Below are positions 22,686 through 31,430 of a stretch of DNA of 46,800 nucleotides, one piece after another (position 1 is the first letter of the stretch; each line of letters starts with the position of its first letter). The position numbers and the translations under genes were made by a program. Source of the DNA: an uncultured Clostridia bacterium (lineage in GTDB: Bacteria; Bacillota; Clostridia; Oscillospirales; Acutalibacteraceae); assembly GCA_944380675.1 (NCBI GenBank), contig CALWIH010000006.1, positions 1 to 46,800 on the forward strand. The letters run 5' to 3'. The notes under the pieces were generated by a model. That model was not told the origin of the DNA, did no database searches, and worked only from the letters and a program-made list of their open reading frames with translations.

Positions 22686-22738
22686 TTGCCTGCAAGCGAG
22701 CAATATGATACAATACTATTATGTACGAAAATAGTATT
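22686..22738 (+). promoter_or_regulatory. Promoter and operator-like repeat of the surface-protein gene
   Basis: TTGCCT (22686-22691), 17 nt, TACAAT (22709-22714) with a TGA extended -10. A perfect 9-bp inverted repeat, AATACTATT (22712-22720) / AATAGTATT (22730-22738), overlaps the -10 and the expected transcription start. That is a classical repressor-site position. It would also form a hairpin at the RNA 5' end. Confidence 0.7.
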
Positions 22739-22759
22739 GATTTTGTTTCCGGAGGGACT

Positions 22760-24478
22760 ATGAAGCGTCATACAATTCAAACGCTCCCGACGCTGCTTCT
22801 GTGCGTGTGGTTCGCCGTCTTTTACGCGGACGCCGCGCTGGCCTTGACATGGAGCGGAGGGGGAAGCGCTTTGCCGGGCGGCGGCGCGCCGGACTCGAAA
22901 AGCCACACGGTCGAGCTCGGCGGCTGCGTCATCGGGGAGGGGGAGACCGTGTCCTACACCACCATCAGCACCTCGTTTTCCTCCGACGTCTCCGCGGGGT
23001 ATTACAGCGGCGAGCTGACCATTCTTCTGACGGGCGACGTCGTGATCGAGAGCGGCGGCGAGCTCGGCATCGGCACGCTCTCCGTCGGCGGACCGGAAAG
23101 CTCCCCCGTCCTGAGCGCCGAGGGCGGCAGCATCACGGTCGAAGCGGGCGGCAGGCTTTCCCTGACGAGCGTCGTTCTCGAGCCGCAGGAGGACGCGGCG
23201 GAGCCGTTTCTCCTGCAGGAGGACGGCGGCCTGCTGACCGCCTTAGCCATGGACATTCCGGAGGGGGCCGTCGGCTGGGGCGCCCCGCTCGTCGACAACG
23301 CCTCCCTCACACCGGACGAGCTTCTGCTCCCCGAGGGAACGCCTCTGTCGGAAGAGCTGCTCCCGCAAACGCTCTCCTGTACCGTACTGTATGAGGGAAA
23401 GGAAACGGACAATGACCTGGCGGTCGCCTGGGAGCTGAGCGCCTATGACGGGCAGAGCTCCGGGGAGCTGACGCTCGCGGGGCAGTTTCTGGATGAGGCG
23501 GGTGCCGCCGTTCTGAGCTTTCGGCCTCTGGAGCTGACCGTCCGGTGGTACCGGACGCAGGAGCTTCTCGTCTCGGACGCCGAGTGGAAGGGCGGCGAGT
23601 CCGCCGCCGTCACGCTGACCGTGCAGAATCTGCCGGATCCCGATTTATTTTTCGAGGACATCTGGGGCGAGGTCTCGACGGACGGCGGGATAACATGGGA
23701 GGTCTGGGATGGAGATTCCTTCTCTATCACCGGGATTCAGAATTCCGAGGCATACGCGTGCATTTTCGACGTGCCGGACAGCACGCCGCGCTGGTTCCGC
23801 GTCTGCGCGCAGGAGTGGCGAAACGAAGCCGCGCGCTGGGAATCGGCGTGGTACGAGGTCTCTCCCGACGAGGACGACGGCGACATCAGCGGCAACCGCG
23901 GCGGCAGCACCTCCCCCAACCCGCCGTACCGCCTGCCCGAGCTCGCGGCCGATTCCGGGGAGGAGCCGGGCGAGCCGCCCGCAGCGGACAGCTCCGACGG
24001 CTCAAAACAGGAAGCCGCGCAGGAGGAAGGCGCGGCATCCGCTCCCGAAGCGGCGCCCGAGACGGGAGAAGACGCGCCTCCCGCCCTGACTGTCCCGGAT
24101 CAGGAGTCCTCCGCGCCGGACGCCGCCGCGGAAAACAGCGCGGCAGGGGTAGCGACGGCAGCCTCCGATACGGCAGTTGAGGAGCCTCCTCTCGCCGGAG
24201 CGGGAACCGACGCGGCGGAGGAGACGCTCGAGCTCACGCCGGAGCGCGGCTCTGCGGACGCGGAAGCGCCGGAGGAAGCGGAGCAGGCGGCGGCTGGCGC
24301 GGAGAAGCCCGCGGCCGGGGAATCGGAAACGGCCCTCACGGAAACGGAGCCGCGGGAGGCGCCGGGAGGGCTTCCCCTCCCGGCGCAGGCCGGCCTCGCC
24401 GCCGGCGCGCTCGCGCTGTGCTGCGCGGGCGGCATGGCGTTCGCGGGCGTCGGGCCGTTCAAGGCGTGGAGGAGATGA
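22760..24478 (+). CDS. Secreted, membrane-anchored acidic protein
   Basis: A 572-aa surface protein. ATG at 22760 follows GGAGGG. A signal peptide occupies residues 1-30 (LPTLLLCVWFAVFYADAALA). Residues 30-380 are beta-rich with patterns like GELTILLTGDVVIESGGELGI and GSITVEAGGRLSLTS, similar to filamentous or Ig-like surface modules. Residues 385-530 are a long acidic Ala/Glu/Pro linker of the type that spans the cell wall. The C-terminus has one hydrophobic helix (AGLAAGALALCCAGGMAFAG) and a short basic tail KAWRR. There is no LPxTG, so it stays membrane-bound. Function unknown; sensing or adhesion are possible. It has a strong promoter with an inverted repeat at the start site. Confidence 0.8.
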   Translation: MKRHTIQTLPTLLLCVWFAVFYADAALALTWSGGGSALPGGGAPDSKSHTVELGGCVIGEGETVSYTTISTSFSSDVSAGYYSGELTILLTGDVVIESGGELGIGTLSVGGPESSPVLSAEGGSITVEAGGRLSLTSVVLEPQEDAAEPFLLQEDGGLLTALAMDIPEGAVGWGAPLVDNASLTPDELLLPEGTPLSEELLPQTLSCTVLYEGKETDNDLAVAWELSAYDGQSSGELTLAGQFLDEAGAAVLSFRPLELTVRWYRTQELLVSDAEWKGGESAAVTLTVQNLPDPDLFFEDIWGEVSTDGGITWEVWDGDSFSITGIQNSEAYACIFDVPDSTPRWFRVCAQEWRNEAARWESAWYEVSPDEDDGDISGNRGGSTSPNPPYRLPELAADSGEEPGEPPAADSSDGSKQEAAQEEGAASAPEAAPETGEDAPPALTVPDQESSAPDAAAENSAAGVATAASDTAVEEPPLAGAGTDAAEETLELTPERGSADAEAPEEAEQAAAGAEKPAAGESETALTETEPREAPGGLPLPAQAGLAAGALALCCAGGMAFAGVGPFKAWRR

Positions 24479-24529
24479 GTCCGCACATTTCCCCGCCGCG
24501 CTCATAGGATAGCGTGGAGGTGAAGTCCC

Positions 24530-24706
24530 ATGAACGCCTGTGAGCTGACCGCCCTCGTCACCGCCGCCGCGAACACGCTCGCCGCAGATCGCAGCGAGGA
24601 GGAAATCACCCTGCTCGGCTCTGTGCTGACGCAGCTCGCCGACACGCTGTTCACCATCGCGGCGTGCCGGTCCGCGCGCCAGGGAGGCTGCGCGAAGAAA
24701 AGCTGA
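24530..24706 (+). CDS. Small conserved clostridial protein (DUF6774-like)
   Basis: A 58-aa protein, MNACELTALVTAAANTLAAD..., with GTGGAGGTGAAG as ribosome site. The pattern (Cys near the N-terminus, ELALLGS-type middle, LTQLADTLFTIAACR end) is like the small DUF6774 proteins common in gut Clostridia; this is from memory. It is mostly helical, with Cys at positions 4, 46 and 54. Function unknown. It lies 51 nt after the surface-protein gene. Confidence 0.7.
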   Translation: MNACELTALVTAAANTLAADRSEEEITLLGSVLTQLADTLFTIAACRSARQGGCAKKS

Positions 24707-24715
24707 CGGCGGGGG

Positions 24716-24744
24716 TGGACTCCTGCGCGGGAATGTGGTATTCT
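24716..24744 (+). promoter_or_regulatory. Possible promoter of the GHKL ATPase gene
   Basis: TGGACT (24716-24721), 17 nt, TATTCT (24739-24744), 52 nt before the ATG at 24797. The match is moderate. Confidence 0.4.
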
Positions 24745-24796
24745 TCTCGATAGAACGCGCAGCGCCGCGCGAACATCGGAAAGGCGGGAGAACGCA

Positions 24797-25771
24797 ATGG
24801 CATCTTGCTGCATTCGGCTTCACACAGACGAGGACGCCCTGCTCCTTACGGACGCCCTGAAGGGAACAACGGACGCCGCGGTGGAAATATCGGAGGAGCT
24901 CACTCCCTTCGGCGCGCTGCTTGCCGTACGGGAGCTGCGCCGCTTCCGCGCGGAAAACCCGCAGGCCGCAATCGAATACGCCGGCTCCGACCTGCTGGGC
25001 ATCCGCGCCGCCGTGTCTGGGGAGGCAGCCGCGCCGTCCGGGAGCGTACTGCCCGTCTTCCGCGCGGATCTGTACGCGCTGCACCGGGAAGCGCTCGCGC
25101 ACGGCGAGCTGCTCGAGATGGGCGACGCGATCGAGCGGTACAGCGGCACGCTTGCCGGAACGCTGTTTCCGAACGACGCCGAGCCGCGCGCTTTGCTGAC
25201 GTATCTGCTCCGCGAGCTGCTGCGGAACGTGCCGGAGCACGCGGGCTGCGGCGAGGCGTGGCTGTGCGCGCGGCGGCGCGGTCCGCGCGTTTGCGCCGCC
25301 GTCCTCGACGAAGGGCGCGGGATTCGCTCCAGCCTCTGCTCGAACGCCGCGCACCGCCGGAACATCCAAACGGACGAGGACGCTCTCTCCTGGGCGGTCA
25401 AGGCCGGCATCTCAAAGGCGTTCCGCCCGGGCGGTCGCAATCCTTCCGACGACCCATGGGCCAATTCCGGGTTCGGCCTCTTTATGACGAGCCGGATTTC
25501 CCTTTCCCTCGGCGGCTCCTTCCGCCTTCTGAGCGGCGGCCGCTGCCTCGCCATGGAGAGCGGGGAGACGCGCCTGGACAAGGCGTGCCTTTCCGGCACG
25601 GCGGTCGGCCTCACGGCGTGTATGGAAGAGATCGGCAGCAGCCGCGCGCGGATCGCCCGCGCCGCCGACGAGGGGGAGGCCGAGGCCAGGGCGCTGCGCG
25701 CCGCCTTCCGCAAAGCCTCCCTCCCCTCCCGCGGACTGATGGGAGAGCGCGCGCAAAGAAAACCGGACTGA
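24797..25771 (+). CDS. GHKL-type (histidine-kinase-like) ATPase protein
   Basis: A 324-aa protein. Residues 130-270 hold a Bergerat-fold ATPase: N-box RELLRNVPEHA (about 139-149), G1 box VLDEGRGI (Asp171) and G2 box NSGFGLFMTSRIS. There is no phospho-acceptor (DHp) domain, no sensor and no membrane helix. Residues 1-125 look like a short alpha/beta domain (EISEELTPFGALLAVRELR), similar to STAS-like partners of standalone ATPases. Such proteins often act as anti-sigma-type or serine-kinase switches. Start ATG follows AAAGGCGGGAGAACGCA. The SWIM gene follows after 11 nt. Confidence 0.78.
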   Translation: MASCCIRLHTDEDALLLTDALKGTTDAAVEISEELTPFGALLAVRELRRFRAENPQAAIEYAGSDLLGIRAAVSGEAAAPSGSVLPVFRADLYALHREALAHGELLEMGDAIERYSGTLAGTLFPNDAEPRALLTYLLRELLRNVPEHAGCGEAWLCARRRGPRVCAAVLDEGRGIRSSLCSNAAHRRNIQTDEDALSWAVKAGISKAFRPGGRNPSDDPWANSGFGLFMTSRISLSLGGSFRLLSGGRCLAMESGETRLDKACLSGTAVGLTACMEEIGSSRARIARAADEGEAEARALRAAFRKASLPSRGLMGERAQRKPD

Positions 25772-25782
25772 GGTGAAAATCT

Positions 25783-26235
25783 ATGAGTCTGCTCTCTGCT
25801 GCCAGCGGCCAGTCCCGCTGGCGCGGATATCAATACTTCACGGAGAACAAGGTGCTCCGCACGGAGCCGGCAGGCGAGGGATGCTTCCGCGCGCTGGTTG
25901 CCGGAAGCGGAGAGGAGCCGTACGCGGTCACCGTCGACCCGGAGCATCCCCGCCGCTCCGTCTGCACCTGCCCGCACGCCGCGGGGAAGCGCGTCGTCTG
26001 CAAGCATATCGTCGCGGCGTACTTCGCGGTCTTCCCGGAGGAAGCGGAAAAATTTTATGCGGAAGTTCTGCGGGAGGAGGAGGAATGGGAGGAGTACCGG
26101 GAGGAAATGAACGCCAGGCTGGTCAGGTTTGTGCGCAGCCTCAAACGGCGGGACGCGCAGGACGTCCTGCTTGAGCTCCTGGACAGCGCCCCGGATTGGC
26201 TCAGGGAGCAATTTATTCGCGATCATCTGGAATAA
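25783..26235 (+). CDS. SWIM zinc-finger protein
   Basis: A 150-aa protein with a SWIM finger CTCPHAAGKRVVCKH (Cys61, Cys63, Cys73, His75; CxCx9CxH). The N-terminus (SGQSRWRGYQYFTENKV) is the usual lead-in to the finger in these bacterial proteins. The C-terminal half is an acidic helical region (AEVLREEEEWEEYREEM). Larger SWIM proteins pair with SWI2/SNF2 helicases, but none is encoded here. SWIM fingers bind DNA or proteins. It is 11 nt after the GHKL gene and closed by a terminator, so the two form one unit. Confidence 0.8.
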   Translation: MSLLSAASGQSRWRGYQYFTENKVLRTEPAGEGCFRALVAGSGEEPYAVTVDPEHPRRSVCTCPHAAGKRVVCKHIVAAYFAVFPEEAEKFYAEVLREEEEWEEYREEMNARLVRFVRSLKRRDAQDVLLELLDSAPDWLREQFIRDHLE

Positions 26236-26254
26236 CGGACTGCGCGCTGCGCGC

Positions 26255-26289
26255 GGGGACGGGCTGACAAGAGCCCGTCCCCTTTTTTT
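26255..26289 (+). terminator. Terminator after the SWIM gene
   Basis: GGGGACGGGCT (26255-26265), GACAAG loop, AGCCCGTCCCC (26272-26282) and a run of 7 T. Confidence 0.93.
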
Positions 26290-26355
26290 GCCCGCCTTGC
26301 CGTACCGCGTCTGCGCGCTCCCGGGGCCGCCCTGCCCGGACGAACGGAGGGGAGC

Positions 26356-27561
26356 CTATCTGCGAAAGGCGGAGGAGGTGCATCCGGCGCTTTTTTTTAA
26401 AATCTTTGTAAAATAGTTCACATCCGGAATGCCGACCGCGGCGGCGATCTGCCCGATGGAGAGCCCGCGGCGGCTGACGAGAAGCTCCTTCGCCCGCTCG
26501 ACCCGCAGGCCGGCGATATAGCTCGGGACGCTCGAGCCTACCTCCCGGTTGAACTGGTGAGAAAGGTAGGTCGCGTTGATGCCGACGGTCTCCGCGAGGA
26601 AAGCCAGGGACAGCCTCGGATTGTCCAGATTGAAGTGGATGCAGTTGATGGCGGAGCGAATGTTGGGGGAATAGTTTTTCAGGGCGCGTCTGCGCACCAA
26701 AGCACAGTAATCCCGGACGATGGCGTAGTAGCAGTCGTCGAGCTGCGCGGCGCTCCGCGCGTTTTCGATGAGCACCGCCCACTTTCCGCTGATGGCGTCG
26801 ATGTAATAGGGGTGCACCTTGGCGCGCTCGACCGCCTTGCGCAGCAGCGTGTTGAGGACGATCATCAGGTTTTTCTGGTTCCGCAGCCGGTTCGGCAGAC
26901 GGTTGAGCGAAATCCAGGCCGCCTCGTCGACGGCGGAGTCGTCGCCGCGGGCGACCGCGTCCAAAAACGCCTGCTCCTTCTCGTACCGGATCCGGATTGC
27001 GTCCGCCCGCGCCTGCATGGCGTCCTCCTCAAACACCGGACAGGGGGCGGGATCCGCCTTCGCCATGCTGATCTCGTGCAGGAAAGGCGCCATCTCGAGC
27101 TCCCTCCCATAGAGGTGGGACATCAGCCCATCCATGATCGCCATCAGCTTCGCCTGATTGATGACGGGAAGCCGTTCCAGATACGCCTGATACTCCACCT
27201 GACAGGCGAGCGAGATTCCGTTCTCCACCAGGAGGCTGTCAAGCGCCGCGCTTTCCACGGCGGTATCGGGCAGATAGGGACCGAGCACGGCGAACCCGTC
27301 CTTCTCCTCGAGCTCGACGGCGCAGAAGCAGACGGAAAACGCCGTGGTGATTTGGCACACCGTCCTGCGGGGGCACTGAAAAAGAATCCCGCCGAACAGC
27401 ATCTCCTCACAGCTGCGCGAGATTCCCTCCGGGGTAAGGGTTTGATCCAGATAATCCTCCGGAATCAGCTTCCGGCTGACGAGAATCAAATTGATATCAA
27501 GAAACAAGTGGACGAGATTGCAGTATTGATGAAAGCGCGCGTGCAGCTCCTGCGACTCCAT
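26356..27561 (-). CDS. AraC-family regulator of the GH2/glucuronate operon
   Basis: A 401-aa regulator. Residues 1-290 are a sensing part of two regions, typical of large clostridial AraC proteins: a GAF/PocR-like start (YCNLVHLFLDINLILVS) and a helical middle. The last 100 residues hold the DNA-binding domain: LSLAFLAETVGINATYLSHQ and LSIGQIAAAVGIPDVNYFTK. The C-terminal tail SSAFRR replaces the common Pxx(Y/F)R motif and is basic. It is divergent from the GH2 gene across a 212-bp gap with a palindrome, so it probably controls the operon. ATG follows AGAAGGAGGCATACC. Confidence 0.85.
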   Translation of the reverse strand: MESQELHARFHQYCNLVHLFLDINLILVSRKLIPEDYLDQTLTPEGISRSCEEMLFGGILFQCPRRTVCQITTAFSVCFCAVELEEKDGFAVLGPYLPDTAVESAALDSLLVENGISLACQVEYQAYLERLPVINQAKLMAIMDGLMSHLYGRELEMAPFLHEISMAKADPAPCPVFEEDAMQARADAIRIRYEKEQAFLDAVARGDDSAVDEAAWISLNRLPNRLRNQKNLMIVLNTLLRKAVERAKVHPYYIDAISGKWAVLIENARSAAQLDDCYYAIVRDYCALVRRRALKNYSPNIRSAINCIHFNLDNPRLSLAFLAETVGINATYLSHQFNREVGSSVPSYIAGLRVERAKELLVSRRGLSIGQIAAAVGIPDVNYFTKILKKSAGCTSSAFRR

Positions 27562-27607
27562 GGTATGCCTCCTTCTGCCGGGTTTCCGGCATTGCTCTCC
27601 TGCTGCT

Positions 27608-27636
27608 ATTATGGCACAGAACGCGGCAACAGTAAA
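27608..27636 (-). promoter_or_regulatory. Promoter of the AraC gene
   Basis: In the minus sense TTTACT (plus 27631-27636), 17 nt, CATAAT (plus 27608-27613). A stem TGCCGG-GTTT-CCGGCA (27576-27591) lies in the leader next to the ribosome site. Confidence 0.5.
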
Positions 27637-27651
27637 ACATTTTTAGATGAG

Positions 27652-27674
27652 CGTAATTTCCAAAAGAATTTACG
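27652..27674. promoter_or_regulatory. Palindromic operator between divergent AraC and GH2 genes
   Basis: CGTAATTTC-CAAAA-GAATTTACG is a near-perfect inverted repeat (8 of 9) in AT-rich DNA. It is 16 nt upstream of the AraC -35 and about 100 nt upstream of the GH2 ATG, so it could serve both. A possible GH2 -10 is TACACT (27717-27722), with a weak -35. Confidence 0.5.
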
Positions 27675-27773
27675 GTTCTTCAAAAGGATATCATAACGGT
27701 GTTTTTCCGCATCAGGTACACTGAAAGCATCAGAACAACCGGTGATATTTTCAGGCAGAAAGGACGATACGCA

Positions 27774-29993
27774 ATGAGAAGCACAACCGTAATAACGCAG
27801 GCACTGTTCTCCAGGGAGCCGGACTCCGGCAGGTGGGAGACGGTGTCCCTCCCCCACACCTGGAACGCCCTCGACGGCCAGGACGGCGGCGCCGACTACG
27901 ACCGCGGCGCTTATGCCTATACCCTCGCTCTGCCCGAGCCCGCCGATGGGATGCGTCAGTACCTCCAGTTTGAGGGAGCCAACCACATTGCCAGCGTCAA
28001 CGCCGGCGGGACGCTGCTCTGCACGCATGAGGGCGGCTTCTCCACCTTCCGGGCGGACGTAACCGAGGCGATGGCGCGCGGCTGCCGGGAGGTCCGGGTG
28101 GTGGTGGACAACCGCGCGAGCCACGTCTATCCCCAGCAGGCGGACTTCACCTTCTTCGGCGGCCTGTACCGGAACGTTTCGCTGATCCAGGTGCCGGCGT
28201 GCCACTTTGACCTGATGCTCCATGGCTCCGACGGCGTGTTCGTCACCCCGAAGACCGACGGCAGCGTGCGCCTGGACGCCTTCACAACGGACGCGGGCGG
28301 CGCGGCGGTGAGCTGCACCATTCTGGATCCCGACGGAAAACCCGTACTCTCCTGCTCCGCCCCCGCTGAGGAGCACACCGTGCTCGAGGCCAGGGTCGAC
28401 GCGCCCCTTCTCTGGGACGGCCTCGACTCCCCGAGCTGCTACACCGCGGCGGTCACGCTCTCGAGGAACGGCGAGGAGCTCGACCGGGTGGAGATCCTCT
28501 TCGGCTTCCGCTCGTTCTCCGTCGGCCCCGACAAGGGCTTTTTCCTCAACGGGCGCAGCTATCCGCTCCACGGCGTGGCGCGTCATCAGGACAGGCTGAA
28601 CAAGGGCTGGGCCATCTCGCGCGCGGATCACGAGGAGGATCTCTCCATCATCCGCGAGATGGGCGTCAACAGCATCCGCCTCGCCCACTACCAGCATGAC
28701 CAGTACTTCTACACCCTCTGTGACAAAGCCGGCATGGTGCTCTGGGCGGAGATCCCCTTCATTTCCATGTTCATGGAGGGAGAAAAAGCCCGGGAAAACA
28801 CTCTGAGTCAGATGACCGAGCTCGTCGTCCAGAACTACAATCATCCCGCGATCTGCTTCTGGGGTATCTCCAATGAGATCTCCATCGGCGGCGAGAGCGA
28901 GCCGCTCCTCGACAACCTGAAGGCGCTCAACGAGCTGGTGCACAAGCTCGATCCCACCCGCCTGACCACCATGGCGCAGGTCAGTATGCTGCCGATGGAG
29001 TCCCCCCACAATCAGCTCACCGACGTGCTGTGCTACAACCACTACTTCGGCTGGTACGGCGGCGACGTGAGCCGGAACGGGCCGTGGCTCGACGAATTTC
29101 ACGAGAAATATCCCGACCGCTGCGTCGGCATGAGCGAGTACGGCGCCGAAGCCGTCATGGGCTGGCACTCCTCGTCCCCGATGGTGCGAGACTACACCGA
29201 GGAGTATCAGGCGTACTATCACGAGCAGATGCTCGAGACCTTCGCCGCACGCCCCTACCTGTGGGCCACCTACGAGTGGAATATGTTCGACTTCGCCGCA
29301 GACGCCCGCGACGAGGGCGGCTGCCAGGGACGGAACAACAAGGGCATGGTCACCTACGACCGCAAGACGAGAAAGGACGCGTTCTACGCCTACAAATCGT
29401 GGTGGAGCGGGGAGCCCTTCGTCCATGTGGCGGGGCGGCGCTTCCTCGACCGCGCCCCCGGCCAGCGCGACGTCAAGGTCTACTCCAACCAGAACGAGGT
29501 GACTCTGCTCGTCAACGGGAAGCCCGCCGGCACCCAGAGCGGCGCGCACGTCTTTGTGTTCCATGACGTGCCGCTGCAGGACGGGCTCAACACCGTGACC
29601 GCGGTGTCCGGGAAGCTCAGCGACGCCATCACGCTGAACGCCGTGGCCGAGCCGAATCCGGACTATGTGCTCCCCGGCTTCGATCCGAACGCGCAGGGCG
29701 TGACCAACTGGTTCGCCGACATTCAGGTCGAAGGCAAGATGGAATACCCCGAGGGGTATTTCTCCCTGCGCGACACCATGGGCGACATTCTCGCCAATCC
29801 GGAGGCCGCGGCCCTGCTCGAGGAGCACGCCGAGGCGATCTTCGGCACGATGGCCAAGTCGATGAAGAACATGGCCGGCGGCGGCATGATGGCCAGGAGC
29901 CGCCTGGAGGATTTTTTGAAGATGTCCGGCCCCGGCATCGACGAGAAGGGGAAGCTCTATCTGAACCAGCTGTTCAACAGGATCAAGAAGTGA
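27774..29993 (+). CDS. GH2-family beta-glycosidase (probable beta-glucuronidase or beta-galactosidase)
   Basis: A 739-aa retaining glycosidase. It has the GH2 order: jelly-roll sugar-binding domain (SLPHTWNALDGQDGGADYDRG ... TFFGGLYRNVSLI), Ig-like domain, and TIM barrel from about 255. The acid/base is Glu368 in WGISNEIS and the nucleophile Glu455 in GMSEYGAEA. GRNNKGMVTYDRK contains Asn-x-Lys, a motif tied to glucuronate binding in beta-glucuronidases but also found in some beta-galactosidases. Context (uxaC, uxuA, mannonate oxidoreductase) favours a uronidase. ATG at 27774 follows AGAAAGGACGATACGC; 25 further upstream codons are unlikely. No signal peptide, so it acts on imported substrate. 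The C-terminal Met/Gly-rich tail is unusual. Confidence 0.85.
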   Translation: MRSTTVITQALFSREPDSGRWETVSLPHTWNALDGQDGGADYDRGAYAYTLALPEPADGMRQYLQFEGANHIASVNAGGTLLCTHEGGFSTFRADVTEAMARGCREVRVVVDNRASHVYPQQADFTFFGGLYRNVSLIQVPACHFDLMLHGSDGVFVTPKTDGSVRLDAFTTDAGGAAVSCTILDPDGKPVLSCSAPAEEHTVLEARVDAPLLWDGLDSPSCYTAAVTLSRNGEELDRVEILFGFRSFSVGPDKGFFLNGRSYPLHGVARHQDRLNKGWAISRADHEEDLSIIREMGVNSIRLAHYQHDQYFYTLCDKAGMVLWAEIPFISMFMEGEKARENTLSQMTELVVQNYNHPAICFWGISNEISIGGESEPLLDNLKALNELVHKLDPTRLTTMAQVSMLPMESPHNQLTDVLCYNHYFGWYGGDVSRNGPWLDEFHEKYPDRCVGMSEYGAEAVMGWHSSSPMVRDYTEEYQAYYHEQMLETFAARPYLWATYEWNMFDFAADARDEGGCQGRNNKGMVTYDRKTRKDAFYAYKSWWSGEPFVHVAGRRFLDRAPGQRDVKVYSNQNEVTLLVNGKPAGTQSGAHVFVFHDVPLQDGLNTVTAVSGKLSDAITLNAVAEPNPDYVLPGFDPNAQGVTNWFADIQVEGKMEYPEGYFSLRDTMGDILANPEAAALLEEHAEAIFGTMAKSMKNMAGGGMMARSRLEDFLKMSGPGIDEKGKLYLNQLFNRIKK

Positions 29994-30015
29994 GATTGGA
30001 AAAGGAGGGTTTGTT

Positions 30016-31399
30016 GTGGCTAAGCTCACCGGCACGCGTCCCTTCGGGATGCGGGACAAAATCGCCTACGCCTTCGGCGACGTGGCAAACGACTGCACCT
30101 TTATTCTCTCCAGCACCTTTCTGATGAAGTTCTACATCAACGTTATGGGGGTGGAAAGCTGGATCGTCGGCGTCATGATGATGGTGGCCCGCATTGTGGA
30201 CGCGTTCACCGACATGACGATGGGGCGAATCGTCGATCTGAGCCGCCCCACAAAGGCGGGAAAGTTCCGGCCCTGGATTCTGCGCGGCTCCGGCCTCGTG
30301 GCGGTGGCGAGCTTTTTGATGTACGCCATCTGGCTCAAGGAGGCCGCCATGCCGATCAAGCTCGTGTGGATGTTCGTCACCTATCTGCTGTGGGGCAGCG
30401 TGTTCTACACGATGGTCAACATTCCTTACGGCTCCATGGCCTCCGCCATCACCACCGACCCGACGCAGCGCACCCAGCTCTCCGTGTACCGCAACGCGGG
30501 CGCGACCGTGGCCGGCCTCATCATCGGCGCGGGCATCCCGGCGGTCGTCTACAACGCCGACGGCAGCCTCTCCGGCGAAAAGTTCTCCGTCATGGCGGCT
30601 GTTTATGTCCGTTTTGGCGGTCGTCTGCTATCTCATCTGCTACTTCGGCTCCTGTGAACGGGTACAGTTCAAGCGGCCGGAGAAAGCCTCCGGCGCGCCT
30701 AAATCGAACTTTCTCAAGAATCTCGTCACCAACCGCGCGCTGCTCGCCATCATTCTCGCGGCCATCTTCCTGCTGCTCTCTCAGCTGACGCTGAGCGGTA
30801 TGTCGCAGTATATTTTCCCCGACTACTACAACAGCCCCGACGCGGTCTCCCTCTCCTCGCTCCTGAGCAACCTCGGCATTCTGGTGCTGGCCTTTGTGGC
30901 CACCCCGCTCTCCAAGCGCTTCGGCAAGCGGGAGATCAGCATCGCGGGGATGCTCCTCTCCACGGCCGCGTTCCTGATCTGCTTTTTGCTGCGGCCCGGC
31001 AGCGTGTGGGTCTTCACCGCGTTCTACGTTGTCGCCTATCTCGGCCTCGGCGTGTTCAACACCGTGATCTGGGCGTGCATCGTGGACGTCATCGACTACG
31101 GCGAGGTGAAGAACGGCGTGCGCGAGGACGGCACCATCTACGCGTGCTACTCCTTCGCCCGCAAGCTCGGCCAGGCGGCCTCCTCCGGCCTCACCGGCGG
31201 CCTGCTCTCCCTCGTGGGCTACACTGAGCTGACGCGCACCGATCCCGCCGTCCTGAACGGCGTGTTCAACATCACCTGCATCGTCCCGATTGTCGGCTTC
31301 CTGCTCGTGGCGCTTGTGCTGATCTTCCTCTATCCGCTGAGCAAAAAGGCCGTCGAGGCGAACGGCGCGGAGCTGGCCCGCCGCAGAGCGCGGCAGTAA
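30016..31399 (+). pseudogene. GPH-family sugar/uronide:cation symporter, frameshifted
   Basis: A glycoside-pentoside-hexuronide symporter broken by one extra base. Residues from the GTG at 30016 run in one frame to about 30603. From 30605 the same protein goes on in the next frame (MSVLAVVCYLICYFGSC ...) to 31399. Removing one T of the TTT at 30602-30604 restores a 460-aa protein, the normal GPH length, with 12 hydrophobic segments. N-terminal signature KIAYAFGDVANDCTFILSS and a late DVIDYGEVKNGVREDGT are typical. It would import a beta-glucuronide or uronate with a cation. It lies 22 nt after the GH2 gene. Sequencing error or true loss cannot be told apart here. AAAGGAGGGT precedes the start. 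Confidence 0.85.
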
Positions 31400-31430
31400 C
31401 CGCACACATGACTGCAAAGGCGAAAGCAAG

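Noticed and set aside
27609-30059. An 816-codon minus-strand frame opposite the GH2 gene
   Set aside because: Antisense of a clear GH2 enzyme; no start signal or domain.
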